Origin: Oscillospiraceae bacterium
Lineage (GTDB): Bacteria > Bacillota > Clostridia > Oscillospirales > Oscillospiraceae
DNA: 37,103 bases
Direction: 5' to 3'
Assembly: GCA_017411265.1 (NCBI GenBank)
Contig: JAFRDL010000048.1
Coordinates: forward strand, 1-37,103
The position numbers and the translations under genes were made by a program. Of the stretch, positions 25,702 to 33,923 are shown in pieces. The stretch's first letter is position 1. Every line of letters starts with the position of its first letter. Under the pieces are notes generated by a model. It made no database searches, had not been told where the DNA came from, and was given only the letters and a program-made list of their open reading frames with translations.

Positions 25702-27567
25702 TTACTTGATCATGATGGCACCGAACTTGCAGTTGGAAATACAGGTACCGCAGCGGGTGCACTTTTCGGAATCGATGACGTGAGGTTCTTTTACGCTGCC
25801 CGTAATGGCGCTGACCGGGCACTGGCGGGCGCACAGGGTGCAGCCGCGGCACTTTTCGGGGTCGATCACGTAGGTGATCATATCCTTGCAGACATGCGCC
25901 GGACAGGTCTTGTGGATCACGTGGGCCTCGTACTCGTCCCGGAAATACTTCAGCGTGGTGAGCAGCGGGTTGGGGGCGGTCTGGCCCAGGCCGCACATGG
26001 CGGTGTCCTTGATGGTGAGGGCCATTTTTTCCAGCCGGTCCAGATCGGAGACCTCGCCCCGGCCGGAGACGATGCGCTGCAAAATCTCCAGCAGACGCTT
26101 GGTGCCCACCCGGCAGGGGACGCAATGACCGCAGGACTCATCCTGCACGAAGTCCATGAAATACCGGGCGGTGTCCACCATGCAGGTGTTCTCGTCCATG
26201 ACGATCATACCGCCGGAGCCCATGATCGCGCCCATGGCGGACAGGCTCTCGTAGTCCACGGAGACGTCCAGATGGTCCTTGGTCAGGCAGCCGCCGGAGG
26301 GCCCGCCGGTCTGCACGGCCTTGAAGGGCTTGCCGTCCTTGATGCCGCCGCCGATGGTGAAGACGATATCCCCCATGCGGATGCCCATGGGGACCTCCAC
26401 GATGCCGGAGTATTTGATGTCGCCGGCCAGGGCGAAGACCTTGGTGCCCTTGGAGCGGCCCACGCCGTAGGAGGCGAACCACTCGGCGCCCCGGACGATG
26501 ATGACGGGAACGTTGGCCAGGGTCTCCACGTTGTTGATGATGGTGGGACAGCCGAACAGGCCCTTCTGGAAGGGGAACGGGGGCTTCTGCCGGGGCTCGC
26601 CCCGCTTGCCCTCGATGGAGTTCAGGAGAGCCGTCTCCTCGCCGCAGACGAAAGCGCCGGCGCCGATGCGGATCTCGATGTCGAAGCTGAAGCCGGAGCC
26701 CAGGATGTTCTCACCCAGGAGCCCGAAGGCCCGGGCCGTCTCGATGGCCTCGCTGAGCCGCTCCACGGCGATGGGGTACTCGGCCCGGACATACACGTAG
26801 CCCTTGTTGGCGCCGATGGTGTAGCCGCCCAGGAGCATGCCCTCGATGACGGAGTGGGGATCGCCCTCCAGGATGGAGCGGTCCATGTACGCGCCGGGGT
26901 CGCCCTCGTCGGCGTTGCAGACGATGTACTTCTGTTCGCCGGGCTGGTTGTAGCCGGACTCCCACTTCACGCCGGTGGGGAACCCGGCGCCGCCCCGGCC
27001 CCGGAGCCCGGAGGCCTTCAGCTCCTCGTACACGCCGGTGCGGCCCAGCTCGTTGACCGCCTTGGCAAAGCCGAAGTAGCCGTCCCGGGAGATGTACTCC
27101 TCGATGGAGTCATAGTCGATGGCGCCGCAGTTGCGCAGGGCGATCTTGATCTGATCGTGGAAGAAGGGGATGTCCTTCATGTAGGGGATGTGCTCGCCGG
27201 TCTTCTCATCCAGGAACGTGTAGTCCAGGATGATGTTGCCGCCGATCAGGTGCTTGTCCACCACCTGGACGATCCGCTCGGGGGTCATGTTGCAGTAGAA
27301 CACGCCCTCCGGCTCCACCACCACCGTGGGACCCAGGGCGCACAGACCGATGCAGCCGGATTCCACGATGCGGACCTCGTCCCGGAGGCCCCGGACGGAG
27401 TACTGCTTTTTCAGCGCGGACAGCACGTCGGCGCAGTGGGCGGACACACATCCGGTACCGCCGCAGACGATCACGGTGTGCCGGTATTTTTCGGTCTCCG
27501 CCAGGAAAGCGTCCTTGATGGCCTGGAGATCTTCCAGGCTGTTCAGTCTGGGAGCGTATTTAGCCAT
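25702..27567 (-). CDS. hydB: Hydrogenase flavoprotein subunit (HydB, NuoF-like)
   Basis: 621 residues, the usual HydB/HndC length. An N-terminal thioredoxin-like [2Fe-2S] domain (Cys35, Cys40, Cys72, Cys76) leads into the NuoF-like core: the glycine-rich NADH site GLRGRGGAGFPTG (187-199) and the FMN-binding NADEGDPGAY (218-227). Near 475 is the NuoF cluster CGHCVPCRVG. The C-terminus has two ferredoxin motifs (CRGCTLCARQCP near 570 and CTRCGTCISNC near 602). It handles NAD(H) and flavin-based electron bifurcation in the cytosolic complex. The start ATG overlaps the hydC stop by one base (TAATG). Confidence 0.95.
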   Translation of the reverse strand: MAKYAPRLNSLEDLQAIKDAFLAETEKYRHTVIVCGGTGCVSAHCADVLSALKKQYSVRGLRDEVRIVESGCIGLCALGPTVVVEPEGVFYCNMTPERIVQVVDKHLIGGNIILDYTFLDEKTGEHIPYMKDIPFFHDQIKIALRNCGAIDYDSIEEYISRDGYFGFAKAVNELGRTGVYEELKASGLRGRGGAGFPTGVKWESGYNQPGEQKYIVCNADEGDPGAYMDRSILEGDPHSVIEGMLLGGYTIGANKGYVYVRAEYPIAVERLSEAIETARAFGLLGENILGSGFSFDIEIRIGAGAFVCGEETALLNSIEGKRGEPRQKPPFPFQKGLFGCPTIINNVETLANVPVIIVRGAEWFASYGVGRSKGTKVFALAGDIKYSGIVEVPMGIRMGDIVFTIGGGIKDGKPFKAVQTGGPSGGCLTKDHLDVSVDYESLSAMGAIMGSGGMIVMDENTCMVDTARYFMDFVQDESCGHCVPCRVGTKRLLEILQRIVSGRGEVSDLDRLEKMALTIKDTAMCGLGQTAPNPLLTTLKYFRDEYEAHVIHKTCPAHVCKDMITYVIDPEKCRGCTLCARQCPVSAITGSVKEPHVIDSEKCTRCGTCISNCKFGAIMIK

Positions 27568-28079
27568 TACGCATTCGCCTCCTCTGCCTTGTAATAGGAA
27601 GCCAGGATCTGGGGGATCTCATCCGGATTCACGTTGGCATAGACCTTGTCGTCGATGGAGATGGCCGGCGCCAGACCGCAGGCGCCGATGCACCGGGCGA
27701 TCTCAAAGGTGAACATCCCGTCGGCCGTGGTATGGCCCACCTTGCAGCCCAGGATCTCCTCCAGCCGGTCCACCACGCGGACGCCGCCGCGCACATAGCA
27801 GGCCGTGCCGAGGCAGATGCGGATGTTGTGCTTGCCGTGGGGCTCCGTGGAAAAGAACGAGTAGAAGGTGACGACGCCGGATACTGTGGGAAGGGGGATG
27901 TCCAGCGTCTCGGAGACGATCTTCTGGACCTCCAGGGGCAGGTAGCCGTAGGCGCTCTGTACCGCGTGGAGCGCCTGGATCAGGCTGCCTTCCTTGCCGC
28001 GATAGCTCTCCGCGATGCGGCGTACGCGCTGAAGCGTGGGATCTTCCGCGGCGGGACAGGACGTGCTGCATTCGCTCAT
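27567..28079 (-). CDS. hydC: Hydrogenase thioredoxin-like [2Fe-2S] subunit (HydC, NuoE-like)
   Basis: 170 residues from ATG 28079, which follows AAGGAGG with 7-nt spacing. A longer frame reaching 28175 would swallow the promoter, so it is rejected. The C-terminal half carries the NuoE signature: CLGTACYVRG (Cys89, Cys94) and CIGACGLAP (Cys130, Cys134), the ligands of one [2Fe-2S] cluster. The N-terminal half is helical with PTVSGVVTFYSFF, typical of the family. First gene of the hydC-hydB-hydA operon; it passes electrons within the trimer. An HndB-like fourth subunit, present in some NADP-reducing hydrogenase operons, is absent. Confidence 0.95.
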   Translation of the reverse strand: MSECSTSCPAAEDPTLQRVRRIAESYRGKEGSLIQALHAVQSAYGYLPLEVQKIVSETLDIPLPTVSGVVTFYSFFSTEPHGKHNIRICLGTACYVRGGVRVVDRLEEILGCKVGHTTADGMFTFEIARCIGACGLAPAISIDDKVYANVNPDEIPQILASYYKAEEANA

Positions 28080-28125
28080 ATGCTTTCCTCCTTGACAGTT
28101 TATTCGTTTGGCTGTTGCTTTTTGC

Positions 28126-28194
28126 CTGGTTTTATTATACTCTATACTTGGGCTTATGATAAAGCTCCAGTTCAAGCTATTTTCTTAGAACCAG
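28126..28194. promoter_or_regulatory. Spaced inverted repeat around the hyd/regulator promoters
   Basis: CTGGTTTTA (28126-28134) and TAGAACCAG (28186-28194) are inverted copies with 8 of 9 matches, and they flank both divergent promoters. This would suit a dimeric regulator such as the neighbouring MocR protein binding to both sides. Assigning it as an operator is inference from position and symmetry. Confidence 0.3.
28134..28162 (-). promoter_or_regulatory. Promoter of hydCBA
   Basis: Read on the minus strand: -35 TTATCA (28162-28157), a 17-nt spacer and a perfect -10 TATAAT (28139-28134). The hydC start is 55 bases further. The weak -35 suggests activator dependence. TATACT on the plus strand (28143-28148) may be the -10 of the divergent regulator gene, so the two promoters would overlap. 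Confidence 0.65.
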
Positions 28195-28213
28195 ACAGCA
28201 AGGTGGTATGCAT

Positions 28214-29608
28214 ATGCTCACATACGATCTGAGCCGGCGCGGGACCAGGCCCCTGTACGTTTTCCTTTACGAAAGCATCCGGGACGACATCCACTCCGGC
28301 CGTCTCTCTCCGGGGGAAAAACTCCCCTCCAAGCGTTCCCTGGCCGATCATCTGAACGTAGGCGTGATCACCGTGGCCAACGCCTACGCCCAGCTGGAGA
28401 ACGAAGGATACGTGGAGGCGGAGGAAAAGCGGGGCTTTTTCGTCCTGGACATCACCGGCTCCCGGACGACAAAACGAAACCACGTCTTTGTGGCGGAAGA
28501 GCCGGAAAAAGAGTATTTCGCCGATTTCAAGGCCAACCGCAGCGGGCTCTGCCACTTTCCTACCTCCACCTGGAGCCGCTATATGCGGGAGGCGCTGGCC
28601 ATGCCGGAGCTGCTGAAGACCGTCCCTTACAAGGGGCTCCTTATCCTCCGGACCGCCATCGCGGAGTATCTGGCGGAAAACCGGGGCATGTTCGTCTCCC
28701 CGTATCAGATCATCGTCGGGGCCGGCACGGAGTATCTCTACAGCCGGCTGCTGCAGCTGTTCGGCCGCGGCTGCACCTTTGCCGTGGAGGATCCCGGGTA
28801 TCAGAAGTTCGCCAAGATCTCCGACGGGAGCGGCGCCATTTGGAAGGCGGTGTCCATCGACGAGATGGGCCTGAACGTGGAGCAGCTGGAATTTTCCGAG
28901 GCGGACGTGGTCCACGTCTCCCCCGCCAACCACTTCCCCACCGGGATCATCATGCCCGTTTCCCGGCGGCACGAGCTGCTGGAATGGGCCAACCGTGCCC
29001 GGAAACGCTATATCATCGAGGACGATTACGACTGCGAGTTCCGCTACAGCGGGAAGAACATCCTTCCCCTGTACGCCGGCGACACCGGCAACAAGGTGGT
29101 CTATATCAACACCTTCTCCAAGAGCATGATCCCCTCCCTGCGGATCAGCTACATGGTCCTGCCGCCGGAGCTGCTGGACCGGTACGAGCAGACCATGAGC
29201 TTCTATTCCTGCACCGTGTCCAGCTTTGAGCAGTACGCTCTGGCCCGTTTCATCTCCGAGGGGCACTTTGAGCGCCATATCAACCACCTGAAAAACTACT
29301 ACCGCAAAAAGCGCTCCCAGACGCTGGAGGCCATCGCCGCCTCCCCCCTGGCGGGCTTTTCCCGGGTGATCGAGCGCCACGCGGGGACCCACTTCCTTCT
29401 GGAGGTGAACACCGTCCTGACCGGTACGGAGATCCGCCGCCGGGCCCAGGAAAACGACATCTCCATTTCCCTGGTCTCCGATTACAGCTACACCATCCCC
29501 GAGAAGGACTGCCGCACGCTGGTCATCAATTACGCCGGCGTACCGGTCTATCGGATGAGCGAGGCGGTGGCCCGTCTGGCCCATCTGTTCCCCGAATGCG
29601 CGGAATAG
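28214..29608 (+). CDS. MocR-type transcription regulator (GntR HTH + aminotransferase fold)
   Basis: 464 residues from ATG 28214, chosen because AGGTGG lies 7 bases upstream; ATG 28208 is only one base from it. The N-terminal GntR winged helix spans about 10-75 (PLYVFLYESIRDDIHSGRL, then KLPSKRSLADHLNVGVITV). A linker of about 30 residues leads to a fold-type I aminotransferase domain (about 110-460) with the PLP lysine at 303 in NTFSKSMIPSLR. Such proteins sense PLP or an amino compound and regulate divergently transcribed genes. Here the divergent neighbour is hydCBA, an unusual candidate target. A metabolic PLP or amino-acid target elsewhere is equally possible. No sign of catalytic decay is evident. 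Confidence 0.9.
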   Translation: MLTYDLSRRGTRPLYVFLYESIRDDIHSGRLSPGEKLPSKRSLADHLNVGVITVANAYAQLENEGYVEAEEKRGFFVLDITGSRTTKRNHVFVAEEPEKEYFADFKANRSGLCHFPTSTWSRYMREALAMPELLKTVPYKGLLILRTAIAEYLAENRGMFVSPYQIIVGAGTEYLYSRLLQLFGRGCTFAVEDPGYQKFAKISDGSGAIWKAVSIDEMGLNVEQLEFSEADVVHVSPANHFPTGIIMPVSRRHELLEWANRARKRYIIEDDYDCEFRYSGKNILPLYAGDTGNKVVYINTFSKSMIPSLRISYMVLPPELLDRYEQTMSFYSCTVSSFEQYALARFISEGHFERHINHLKNYYRKKRSQTLEAIAASPLAGFSRVIERHAGTHFLLEVNTVLTGTEIRRRAQENDISISLVSDYSYTIPEKDCRTLVINYAGVPVYRMSEAVARLAHLFPECAE

Positions 29609-29833
29609 AGCCAGCACTCGTTGTTTTTATGGTACCAGAAGATAAAAATGGACCACAACCCATGCTTCTGCCGAGGCTCCGTGTAAGGATTTCGATTCTC
29701 TGCCAATTCCCGGAAAAAACCTGCGCAGAACGATTTCCCTTACCCCCAACTGAACACAGCAGCGGATAACTCCGTTCTGCGGGGCAAGGATGCGGGCCGC
29801 GGTTCAAATCCGGGCAACAGCCCCGGATGTATT

Positions 29834-29872
29834 CCCGGAGATCGAGATACTGTCTCGATCTCCGGGTTTTTT
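29834..29872 (+). terminator. Strong intrinsic terminator downstream of the MocR gene
   Basis: CCCGGAGATCGAGA pairs perfectly over 14 bp with TCTCGATCTCCGGG around TACTG, followed by TTTTTT. It is 225 bases past the regulator stop. The stretch between (29609-29833) has no gene I can support. It holds GGGGC...GCCCC flanking a tRNA T-arm-like GCGGTTCAAATCC (29799-29811), so a small 3'UTR RNA is conceivable. Confidence 0.88.
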
Positions 29873-29930
29873 ATGACCTGAAAGGATGGTTTCTCCGGGG
29901 GCGCTTCGCGGACGGTTTCTCCAAAACAGC

Positions 29931-29995
29931 AAACGTACAGGATACAGTGTATCTTCCTGCCGATAGCAGGGTCAGACACTATATCCTGCACGTTT
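29931..29995. repeat. 65-bp near-palindrome with apical hairpin
   Basis: AAACGT-A-CAGGATA-C-AGTGT (29931-29950) is the inverse of ACACT-A-TATCCTG-C-ACGTTT (29976-29995): 18 of 20 positions pair. The 25-base centre contains CCTGC-CGATA-GCAGG. On the minus strand a TGTTTTGG follows, a poor U-run, so it may be a weak terminator or an RNA-processing structure for the sensor-phosphatase transcript. One arm overlaps the end of the broken lipoprotein gene. Confidence 0.55.
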
Positions 29996-30265
29996 CAGTC
30001 GTTGATCGATGACGGTTATCGTTGTATCGCGGATCGCTGCCAGGCCGACTTCATCCGCATCTCCCACTGAGATGGCGGGCTCTTTACAGCCGGCGACAGG
30101 AGCAGCCGGCTCCGGGCAGCCTTCGGGCGGGTTTCAGCGTGGACCTGGGTGCGATTTCGCTTTCCGGAGACTCCACAGCGTCCGCAGCCGCAGCGGAAGC
30201 TGCGCCGCAGGCCGTCAGAGCCGGCGGCATACACAACACCAACAACAGGCCAATCGGTTTTTCAT
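29972..30265 (-). pseudogene. Small lipoprotein gene broken by two compensating indels
   Basis: ATG 30265 overlaps the stop of the sensor phosphatase (ATGA) but its frame hits TGA after 16 codons. One base over, the sequence reads as a lipoprotein start: KPIGLLLVLCMPPALTAC, a signal peptide with lipobox LTAC, then GAASAAAADAVESPESEIAP. After about residue 48 that frame closes and the original frame resumes as sensible coding: GCKEPAISVGDADEVGLAAI, then a further stretch to RAGYSV and a TGA at 29974. One missing A in the A-run after ATG and one extra C in the CCC near 30140 explain everything; repaired length is about 97 residues. True decay and homopolymer sequencing error are both possible. 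Function unknown; likely a partner of the sensor. Confidence 0.65.
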
Positions 30266-33200
30266 GTCCGGTCTCCGTGCTCGTTGGGTTTCTGAATCGC
30301 GGCATCGGAAGCAGACTCTCTGTACTCCAGGCAGAGCATCGTCAAATCATCAAACCGCTCCGCCTCATTCACAAAGTCGTTGACAGCAGCACGCACCTTT
30401 TTAAGGATCTGCTCCGGCGTCTGATCCGGTTTCGTGTTCAGTACGGCAAGCATCCGCTCCGTGCCGAACATGTTGCCTGCTGTATCGGCGGCCTCCGGTA
30501 AGCCGTCTGTATACAAAAACAGCTTTGCGCCGGGCTCAAGCAGGAGTTCGTATTCCTTATACGTAATACCGTCCATCCCGCCGATGACAAAGCCGTGCTT
30601 GTCCCTCAGAAACTCAAATCGTCCGCCCGCCTTCTTCAGAACGGGATATTCGTGACCGGCATTGGCGGCGATCAACCTTCCGGTGGACAGCTCCAATATG
30701 CCAAGCCAGACCGTTACAAACATCTCCTGCCGGTTGTTGGAGCAGATGGAGGCGTTGGTATCCGTCAAGATCTGTGCGGGGGATTTGCCCATCATGGCGT
30801 TGTTCGCAATAATGTTTTTGGAGGCCATCATAAACAGCGCTGCCGGTACGCCTTTGCCGGATACGTCTGCAATGACTGCGCACAGGTGATCATCGTCCAC
30901 GAGGAAGAAGTCGTAAAAGTCGCCCCCGACCTCCTTTGCCGGGTCCATACTGGCATAAATGTCAAATTCCGTCCTGTCCGGAAAAGCGGGAAAGCTGTTC
31001 GGCAGCATATCCGCCTGGATCCGGGCAGCAAGAGACAACTCGTTGCTGATGCGGTCCCGCTCTGCTTCCTCCCGGTGTTTTTCTTCCATGGCCCGCATTT
31101 TTCGCTGAACATACATCCGGATCAGTACAGCCAAAAGCAGCAGCGCTGCCAGGCCGATGACGATGCGAAACCAGAGCTGCTCATGTAAGGCTTTTTCCTT
31201 GACAATGGGAACAGACAGCATCTTGCTTCCCCGTCCCAAGGCATCCTTCAGTTCCATGACGAAGCCGTAAGAACCCCCGGGCAGATTCGTATAGGTCACC
31301 GGCCCAAGCTCGCTGCGGCTCACTGTCACGGGTTCCCGGTCGAAGCCCTCCAGAAAATAGGACACCTTGGGGTTTGTCAGGGAATAATTGTACACGAAGC
31401 CGTAAATGGTCAGTTTCTGGACCTCGGAGGGAAGTGTAAAGCCGCCTGTTTCATCCGGGTAGAGGCGTACACCGTCCGCATCGACGAACGGCACGGCCTG
31501 TTTTAAATCTGTGATATTCTCCAGCGCCGACTCGATGTTCACCTTCGCCACGCCGTTCGTGCCAGCGATATAGAGGTCCCCTTCCGGCGTCAGTTCACTG
31601 TAGGAGTTGAATGTGGCCGTGCAGGGCAAGCCGTTGGCAATACCGTAATGGACCGGCTTGATCTCGTTATCGGCAATCAGTTCCTCCACGGGCAATACAT
31701 AAATACCGTCGCTGCTGAGGACCCACATATCGCCCATGCTGTTTTCATACAGGTCCGAGTTGTCGGGATACGGAAAATTCCGTATTGTCGTCACCCGGTA
31801 ATCTTCGGTCATGTATGCGATGGAATTGCCGGCGATGAGCCAGTACAGCTTTCTCGCAGCGTCATATTTGATGTGCATGACAACCCCCGATTTCAAGCCG
31901 TCGTGGGTGTCGATACAGCGGACACCGTCCCTGTTGATGATATAGATTCCGCCGCCGTTGGAGCCCAGAAGGGCATCTCCGTTCGGCGCGGCGCATACGC
32001 ACAGGCTCACTGAATTGGCGATCCCGTCTTCTTCGCCGTAGCTGGCAACAACGCGGTCCCCCTCGATCACACTCATGCCGCCAGTGTAGGCCACCAGGAT
32101 CGCCCCGTCGGAGGTCTCGCTGACAGCACGGATCCGATTGGAGGGGAGTCCGTCCGCCTGGGTGAAGGCCATCACCTCGCCGCAGTCATAGCGCAGCAAA
32201 CCACTGCCGCGCCAGATGGAGATCCACAGTCGTCCGCGGCTGTCCCGGATGACGGAACGGATACGCACACCGTCCAGCAATTCCAGCAGATCGTCTGCTT
32301 CCAGTTCTGCCCCGGAAGCTGTCACCGCTCTGGTCAAAGGAACCGCCGACACGGGCCCGTTCTCATCGAGAACGATCAGGCCAGAATCCGTTGCAACAAA
32401 CAGCTGCTGCCCGTACATACAGGTAGCGTTGACGACATTTTCCGGGAGATTGAAGCGTGCGAAAACGTCCGAAAAGCTGTTTGAGACGATCTTCATCACA
32501 CCTTGGCGGGAGGAGGTGAACCACAGATTCCCCTCGTAATCCGCCATCACATGGTCGACCAGGCTGTTGACCGGCAGCTCATCCATGTTGAAGAATTTCG
32601 AACCGTCCGAAACACCGATGCCGTATTGAGTACATATCCACAGATTTTCCCCAAAAAGCTGCATCTCGTTCACGCAGGACAACGGCGCGATATCCAGATA
32701 ATCCAGTGCGTCGGCGCCATTTCTCAGATCGCCGTGATAAATCCCGGTATCCTCCGTGCCGATGAATACGGATCCGGGCGAGTCCGGGTCGGGAAGGATA
32801 CAGGTGATCCCCTGAACGGCGAGATCCGTATGGTCGATGTAATCCACCAGCTCCCCACCGCGCATGGTGAAGAAGTCGCCGTTGTTGGTAATGCAGTAGA
32901 GAAGCCCGTCACACCCCGGATGGATTTCTTCCATATAGGCGTCGGCGATCCGGGGGTCCTCCACGGCGTGAAGGGACAGGTCCGGATCAATCCTTGTGAT
33001 GCCCGCAGTGGTACCTACATAAATCGTTCCGTTTTCGTCCTCCGTAATGGAGAGGATCTTCGCGGAGCTGAGTCCGTCGTCCTCTCCCCAGAACCGGAAT
33101 TCTCCGCGCTCCATCATGGCGAGTCCGTTTTCGTTTGTGCCGATCCAAAGCCGATCCAGGCTGTCAACGTAAAGGCACATCACACTGCCCACGCCTGTAG

Positions 33201-33507
33201 CCGAATCTATTCGCTCAAAAGAATCCCCGTCGTAGCGAATGAGTCCGCTGTAGCTGCCGATCCAGAGAAACCCTTCGTCCGTCTGCACGATCGTGTTCGC
33301 TTCAGAAGTTGGCAGACCGTTCTTGTTGTCATACAGCACGGCGGAAAACCTGTCGCTTCCGTTGAAAGGGTCGATGGCCGGGCTTCCGTCTGGATTCCCA
33401 GCCGCGTCCGCCGTCTGTGTCATCAGCAGAAAAAGAACGGCCAGAATAACGAACATCACGACGCTGTGTTTTATGCGTCCGATCTGCACAGAAGCCGTTT
33501 TCATCAT
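30262..33507 (-). CDS. Membrane sensor with propeller and SpoIIE/PP2C phosphatase domain
   Basis: 1,081 residues. N-terminal signal/TM segment (about 14-36). A seven-bladed-type two-component-regulator propeller spans about 45-650 (repeated patterns such as GFLWIGSYSGLIRYDG, RLWIGTNENGLAMM and GTIYVGTTAGITRID). A Y_Y_Y-like domain lies near 690-765 and a TM segment at about 777-800. A charged coiled coil (MRAMEEKHREEAERDRISNE) precedes the SpoIIE-type PP2C phosphatase, about 835-1060, with metal-site motifs VGGDFYDF, ADVSGKGVPAALF and FDDLTMLCLEY. It resembles hybrid sensors in which the kinase is replaced by an RsbU-like phosphatase, so it probably senses an external ligand and dephosphorylates an anti-anti-sigma factor (inference). 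No STAS protein or anti-sigma kinase gene is nearby. ATG 33507 follows AAAGGAG. Confidence 0.9.
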   Translation of the reverse strand: MMKTASVQIGRIKHSVVMFVILAVLFLLMTQTADAAGNPDGSPAIDPFNGSDRFSAVLYDNKNGLPTSEANTIVQTDEGFLWIGSYSGLIRYDGDSFERIDSATGVGSVMCLYVDSLDRLWIGTNENGLAMMERGEFRFWGEDDGLSSAKILSITEDENGTIYVGTTAGITRIDPDLSLHAVEDPRIADAYMEEIHPGCDGLLYCITNNGDFFTMRGGELVDYIDHTDLAVQGITCILPDPDSPGSVFIGTEDTGIYHGDLRNGADALDYLDIAPLSCVNEMQLFGENLWICTQYGIGVSDGSKFFNMDELPVNSLVDHVMADYEGNLWFTSSRQGVMKIVSNSFSDVFARFNLPENVVNATCMYGQQLFVATDSGLIVLDENGPVSAVPLTRAVTASGAELEADDLLELLDGVRIRSVIRDSRGRLWISIWRGSGLLRYDCGEVMAFTQADGLPSNRIRAVSETSDGAILVAYTGGMSVIEGDRVVASYGEEDGIANSVSLCVCAAPNGDALLGSNGGGIYIINRDGVRCIDTHDGLKSGVVMHIKYDAARKLYWLIAGNSIAYMTEDYRVTTIRNFPYPDNSDLYENSMGDMWVLSSDGIYVLPVEELIADNEIKPVHYGIANGLPCTATFNSYSELTPEGDLYIAGTNGVAKVNIESALENITDLKQAVPFVDADGVRLYPDETGGFTLPSEVQKLTIYGFVYNYSLTNPKVSYFLEGFDREPVTVSRSELGPVTYTNLPGGSYGFVMELKDALGRGSKMLSVPIVKEKALHEQLWFRIVIGLAALLLLAVLIRMYVQRKMRAMEEKHREEAERDRISNELSLAARIQADMLPNSFPAFPDRTEFDIYASMDPAKEVGGDFYDFFLVDDDHLCAVIADVSGKGVPAALFMMASKNIIANNAMMGKSPAQILTDTNASICSNNRQEMFVTVWLGILELSTGRLIAANAGHEYPVLKKAGGRFEFLRDKHGFVIGGMDGITYKEYELLLEPGAKLFLYTDGLPEAADTAGNMFGTERMLAVLNTKPDQTPEQILKKVRAAVNDFVNEAERFDDLTMLCLEYRESASDAAIQKPNEHGDRT

Positions 33508-33923
33508 GCTTTTCTCCTTTCATGCAGCCTGAATCGGTTCCGCACCGCTTTTGTTGAAACGCACGCCGGGATTATCTCCCACCGATCTGTGCTTTTGCTT
33601 CACCAAAAGAGAGGTGCCCGGCCAAAACGGATGCACGCAAAACATCGACTGCCGCGCAATCTCCGTCGTGCGGCTTCCCGCTTCTCTCCTGGGAAGCATT
33701 CTGAAGTGTGATCCCGATGAATTTGAACGGCAGGCGGGTCCTTCCCGTTCGGTGCGGAGTTCTCTGCCCCCGTGGAGCATAGTTCAGCCGTACAGACGGG
33801 GGCAGCTGAGCTCCCGGGAGGGCGGCAAGGGGGAATCAGAACCGATACCAAAAACGCGATTTTGGGAAAACGTCCACGGGAAAAGTACTGAGATCGCGCC
33901 TGACCGCCTGTTTTTTATGAAAA
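33508..33923. other. 416-base gap between nucleotidase and sensor genes
   Basis: Between two minus-strand genes. Short open frames exist on both strands, but none has a ribosome site or protein-like composition. I see no clear terminator for the upstream nucleotidase gene and no consensus promoter for the sensor gene. Only AAAGGAG before the sensor start is clear, plus a short CTCCCGGGAG palindrome near 33811. Confidence 0.4.

Noticed and set aside
23868..27594. Plus-strand frames of 613 and 710 codons opposite the hydrogenase genes.
   Set aside because: The opposite strand encodes well-conserved HydA and HydB with all cluster motifs; the plus-strand products are low-complexity Gly/His/Asp shadows.
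27567..28175. A longer HydC beginning at 28175.
   Set aside because: The extra 32 codons run through the -10 and -35 of hydC and have no ribosome site; ATG 28079 has AAGGAGG at 7 nt.
28080..28213. A Rex operator in the hydC promoter region.
   Set aside because: No TTGTGAA/TTGTTAA-type palindrome is present; only the CTGGTTTTA inverted repeat was found.
29761..29830. A tRNA gene around the GGTTCAAATCC element.
   Set aside because: No D-arm, no anticodon stem with T33, no matching acceptor stem and no CCA; the T-stem has a mismatch.
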